Positions 61,783 to 64,000 of a DNA stretch of 64,000 nucleotides are shown piece by piece. This DNA is from Paenibacillus sp. FSL H3-0469 (GTDB lineage Bacteria > Bacillota > Bacilli > Paenibacillales > Paenibacillaceae). Location: assembly GCF_038051945.1 (NCBI RefSeq), contig NZ_CP150302.1:248001-312000 (forward strand), given 5' to 3'. Every line of letters starts with the position of its first letter. Within the stretch, counting starts at the first letter, position 1. A program made the position numbers and the translations under genes. Under the pieces are notes generated by a model that was given only the letters and a program-made list of their open reading frames with translations, was not told where the DNA came from and ran no database searches.

Positions 61783-62592
61783 ATGAGCCCCAATATAGCA
61801 AAAAAGCAACGTTTTCAAGGGAAAACAGCCATCATTACAGGTGCGGGCTCGGGAATCGGCAGAGCGGCAGCGATCCAGCTGGCACGTGAAGGCGCGAATG
61901 TCGCCTTGTTCGATCTGGTGAACGAACGTACCTCTATCCTGGAGCAGAAGCTGAACAAGCTGCGCAAGGACTGTGCCTTAGCCATTGATGTGGATACTTC
62001 GGATGCCGGCCGGATGGAGGAAGCGGTGCGCAGAACCGTGGAGCATTTCGGAGGTCTGGATATTGTGTTCGCCAATGCAGGCATTAACGGAGTGGTCGGT
62101 CCGATTGAGGAGCTGAGCGTAACTGATTGGGAGAAGACCCTGTCGGTCAACCTCACAGGCACCTTTCTGACGCTGAAATACAGCATTCCTCATCTGAAGG
62201 AGAAGGGTAAAGGCAGCATTATTATTACCAGCTCGATCAACGGCAACAGCAGATTTACCAGCTTCGGCTGGTCACCATATAGTACTACTAAGGCTGGTCA
62301 GGTTGCTTTTGCCAAGATGGCTGCACTGGAGCTGGCTAAGTTTAAAATCCGCGTGAATGTCATTTGTCCGGGAGCGATTGCCACGAATATTGATGAGAGC
62401 ACGGAGTGGAACGATGAAGTGGAGTCCATTGTCATCCCGATTGAATTCCCGGAGGGAGCACAGCCGCTGGCAGACGGACCGGGTAAACCGGAGAATGTCG
62501 CCGATCTGGTCGCCTTCCTCGCCTCGGATGAATCCATTCATATTACCGGCTCGCAGATTGTGATTGACGGTGCGGAGTCGTTGCTGTCTTAA
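61783..62592 (+). CDS. Short-chain dehydrogenase/reductase
   Basis: 269 residues from ATG 61783 (GGAAGGAGAG upstream). Classical SDR: T-G-A-G-S-G-I-G cofactor loop, N-A-G motif, catalytic Ser-Ser-I-N strand and Y-S-T-T-K. NAD(P)-dependent oxidation or reduction of an alcohol/ketone; substrate unknown. A hairpin with T5 follows at 62623. Confidence 0.92.
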   Translation: MSPNIAKKQRFQGKTAIITGAGSGIGRAAAIQLAREGANVALFDLVNERTSILEQKLNKLRKDCALAIDVDTSDAGRMEEAVRRTVEHFGGLDIVFANAGINGVVGPIEELSVTDWEKTLSVNLTGTFLTLKYSIPHLKEKGKGSIIITSSINGNSRFTSFGWSPYSTTKAGQVAFAKMAALELAKFKIRVNVICPGAIATNIDESTEWNDEVESIVIPIEFPEGAQPLADGPGKPENVADLVAFLASDESIHITGSQIVIDGAESLLS

Positions 62593-62622
62593 GCATATTC
62601 TGCCGCCCGTTTCTGCTATGAG

Positions 62623-62650
62623 ACACTGCCATGATTGGCGGTGTTTTTCT
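62623..62650 (+). terminator. Terminator after the SDR gene
   Basis: ACACTGCC (62623-62630) pairs with GGCGGTGT (62637-62644), then T5CTTTT. Confidence 0.9.
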
Positions 62651-62677
62651 TTTGCGGAAAATGGTCTAATTAGATAC

Positions 62678-62706
62678 TTGTTAAATAACAAACGAAATGA
62701 TAATAT
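62678..62706 (+). promoter_or_regulatory. Promoter with palindromic operator of the DUF2087 gene
   Basis: TTGTTA (62678-62683), 17-bp spacer, TAATAT (62701-62706). The -35 lies in a perfect inverted repeat TTGTTAAATAACAA (62678-62691), a likely repressor site, perhaps for the protein encoded downstream. Confidence 0.65.
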
Positions 62707-62731
62707 GTCTATATAAAAGCAAACAAAGGAT

Positions 62732-63532
62732 GTGGTGGTCCAGTTGACAGGAGAGAATGAGGCGGTGCGGATATCAGAAAAATTCTGGAATGCGTCCATT
62801 GCAGAATTGAAGCAGGGCTATAATGTGGAGACGGAAGAGCGGACGGAAAAGTACCATTGTCTGGTCTGTGGCGCTGCCTTCGAGAAGGGCTTGATCTATC
62901 AGGATGCCGGGCAGTATTACGAAGCGGAGAAGTTCGCCGCTCTGCATGTGGACAGGGTTCATGGCGGGATGTTCAATTGGCTGCTGACACTGGACAAGAA
63001 GCTGAGCGGGTTGACCGAATTACAAAAGGGGCTGCTGCAGGCCTTCCGCCAAAGTCTTAGCGATGCAGAAGCAGCCAAGGAGCTGGGAATCGGCAGCACC
63101 TCTACGGTGCGTAACCACCGGTTCACGCTTCGCGAGAAGGTGAAGCAGGCCAAGCTGTTTTTGGCGGTTATGGAGCTGGCTGAGGAGAAGCCGGGAGCTT
63201 CATCGCCTTTTGTCAGTATTCCGCGTACGGCTGTGATGGTCGATGAACGGTTCGCGATTACGGAGCAGGAGAACGCCGAGATTCTGGGCACCTATTTCAA
63301 ACAAGGGCCGGACGGCCCGTTGTCAGAGTTCCCTAAGCGGCAGAAGCGGAAGGCGGCTATTCTGCGGCATTTGCTGCAGCGTTTTGAGACCGGGCGCAGG
63401 TACAGTGAGAAGGAAATCAATGCGGTACTTGAAGCGGCTTACCCCGATTACGTGACGCTCCGGCGGTATCTGATCGATTACGGGCTGCTGGATCGTGAAG
63501 AAGACGGAAGCAGCTACTGGGTGAAATTATAA
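62732..63532 (+). CDS. DUF2087 domain transcriptional regulator-like protein
   Basis: 266 residues, GTG start with AAAGGA close upstream (TTG at 62744 is an alternative). An N-terminal C-L-V-C-G pair near residue 43 may bind metal with a later His. A helix-turn-helix (about 90-140: S-D-A-E-A-A-K-E-L-G then T-V-R-N-H-R) resembles LuxR/ECF-type DNA binding, and the C-terminal 70 residues (K-R-K-A-A-I-L-R-H-L then Y-S-E-K-E-I-N) match DUF2087, found in regulators. The GIY-YIG-like gene follows 25 bp later in the same transcript. Confidence 0.82.
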   Translation: MVVQLTGENEAVRISEKFWNASIAELKQGYNVETEERTEKYHCLVCGAAFEKGLIYQDAGQYYEAEKFAALHVDRVHGGMFNWLLTLDKKLSGLTELQKGLLQAFRQSLSDAEAAKELGIGSTSTVRNHRFTLREKVKQAKLFLAVMELAEEKPGASSPFVSIPRTAVMVDERFAITEQENAEILGTYFKQGPDGPLSEFPKRQKRKAAILRHLLQRFETGRRYSEKEINAVLEAAYPDYVTLRRYLIDYGLLDREEDGSSYWVKL

Positions 63533-63557
63533 CGGAGATAAGAAGGGGAGAGAAGAA

Positions 63558-63938
63558 ATGACGGATAAAACGAGACGCAAGGAACTGGGATATAATTACG
63601 CACACTCGCACAGGCCGATGGGGGTATACCGGATTGTGAACACCGGCAATGACAAAATGTTTGTGGGAAGCAGCCTGAATCTGGACGGGGTCTGGAATAA
63701 GCATAAGTTCATGCTGGATATCAAAGGCCATGACAACAAGGCGCTGCAGGAAGACTGGAATGAACGCGGTGAAACGGGCTTCCGCTTCGAGGTGCTGGAG
63801 CAGATTAAGCCTGAGGAGGATTTCGTCGCGGATGTGCAGGAGCTGAAGAAGTACCGCAAAATGCTGCCGGAGATGGAGAGTAAATGGCTGGAGCAGCTGT
63901 CTCCTTACGGGGAGCGCGGCTATCATAAGCAGAAATAG
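63558..63938 (+). CDS. GIY-YIG nuclease-like protein
   Basis: 126 residues. G-V-Y-R-I-V-N and M-F-V-G-S-S correspond to the GIY and YIG strands, separated by about 10 residues, followed by R/K-rich helix N-K-H-K-F and a C-terminal Trp/Glu part. It lacks the usual Arg of catalytic GIY-YIG enzymes at a clear site, so activity is uncertain. AAGGGGAGAG precedes the ATG. Co-transcribed with the DUF2087 regulator. Confidence 0.78.
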   Translation: MTDKTRRKELGYNYAHSHRPMGVYRIVNTGNDKMFVGSSLNLDGVWNKHKFMLDIKGHDNKALQEDWNERGETGFRFEVLEQIKPEEDFVADVQELKKYRKMLPEMESKWLEQLSPYGERGYHKQK

Positions 63939-64000
63939 AGGACAGGCGGGGATGGGAACGGAAGGAATTTGATCAGCGGCTGTGGTAAAATGAGGGCAAA

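Overview
The window looks like a chromosomal segment of a Paenibacillus-type, endospore-forming Firmicute. The evidence is the conserved Bacillales block rsmD-coaD-ylbJ-sepM(ylbL)-tmcAL(ylbM)-yceD-rpmF-fapR-plsX-fabH-fabD-fabG-acpP-fabF-rnc-smc-ftsY, an LplABC-type sugar importer run by a YesM/YesN two-component system, S-layer homology and YjcZ/YjcQ-type proteins, AGGAGG-type ribosome binding sites and frequent GTG/TTG starts. I see no rRNA, tRNA, CRISPR array or insertion sequence.

Layout. 1-6.5 kb (minus strand): yesN, yesM, solute-binding lipoprotein and two permeases of a carbohydrate ABC importer; the second permease runs off the left edge. 6.6-10.3 kb: small hypothetical proteins, an NTF2-like protein, a formylglycine-generating-enzyme-like protein and a secreted propeller-like protein. 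10.3-12.4 kb: a chemoreceptor. 12.5-18.1 kb: an iron/siderophore cluster with an FhuF-like reductase, a siderophore-binding lipoprotein, a Btr-like AraC/binding-protein fusion, and a second AraC regulator whose reading frame runs without a stop into another siderophore-binding lipoprotein. Three Fur-box-like sites mark this cluster, one of them a perfect 15-mer inside the fused reading frame. 18.1-26.7 kb: accessory genes (DUF1835-like, beta-propeller-like, methyltransferase-like, OsmC, rhodanese, two phosphotransferases, a lipoprotein, a beta/gamma-crystallin-like protein), with a duplicated 3' end of the rhodanese gene and repeated terminator elements. 27-30.5 kb: an operon with two ABC systems around a YtrA-like GntR regulator. 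30.6-33.5 kb: PilZ, pentapeptide-repeat and diguanylate cyclase proteins.

33.6-39.3 kb holds very small genes: a 41-residue ORF, two YjcZ-like membrane peptides sharing a promoter-like module, a glucosaminidase next to a holin-like protein, a YjcQ-like protein, an SLH protein, a lipoprotein and a heptad-repeat coiled coil. 39.7-57.4 kb is the core block: 16S rRNA methylation, CoA synthesis, sporulation membrane protein, site-specific protease, tRNA acetylation, ribosomal protein L32, the FapR-controlled fatty acid synthesis operon (with a FapR operator just upstream), RNase III, SMC and FtsY. 57.5-57.9 kb holds a nested inverted-repeat element without genes. 58.1-61.6 kb is the ATP-grasp / alpha-E / transglutaminase operon. 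The right end carries an SDR dehydrogenase, a DUF2087-type regulator and a GIY-YIG-like protein.

Most interesting: the AraC-to-lipoprotein in-frame read-through with a perfect Fur box inside it, beside an already fused Btr-type protein; the nested palindromic element at 57.63-57.82 kb; the small-gene/lysis cluster at 33.6-36.1 kb; and the rhodanese remnant. All family assignments are from reading the translated sequence; no database search was run.
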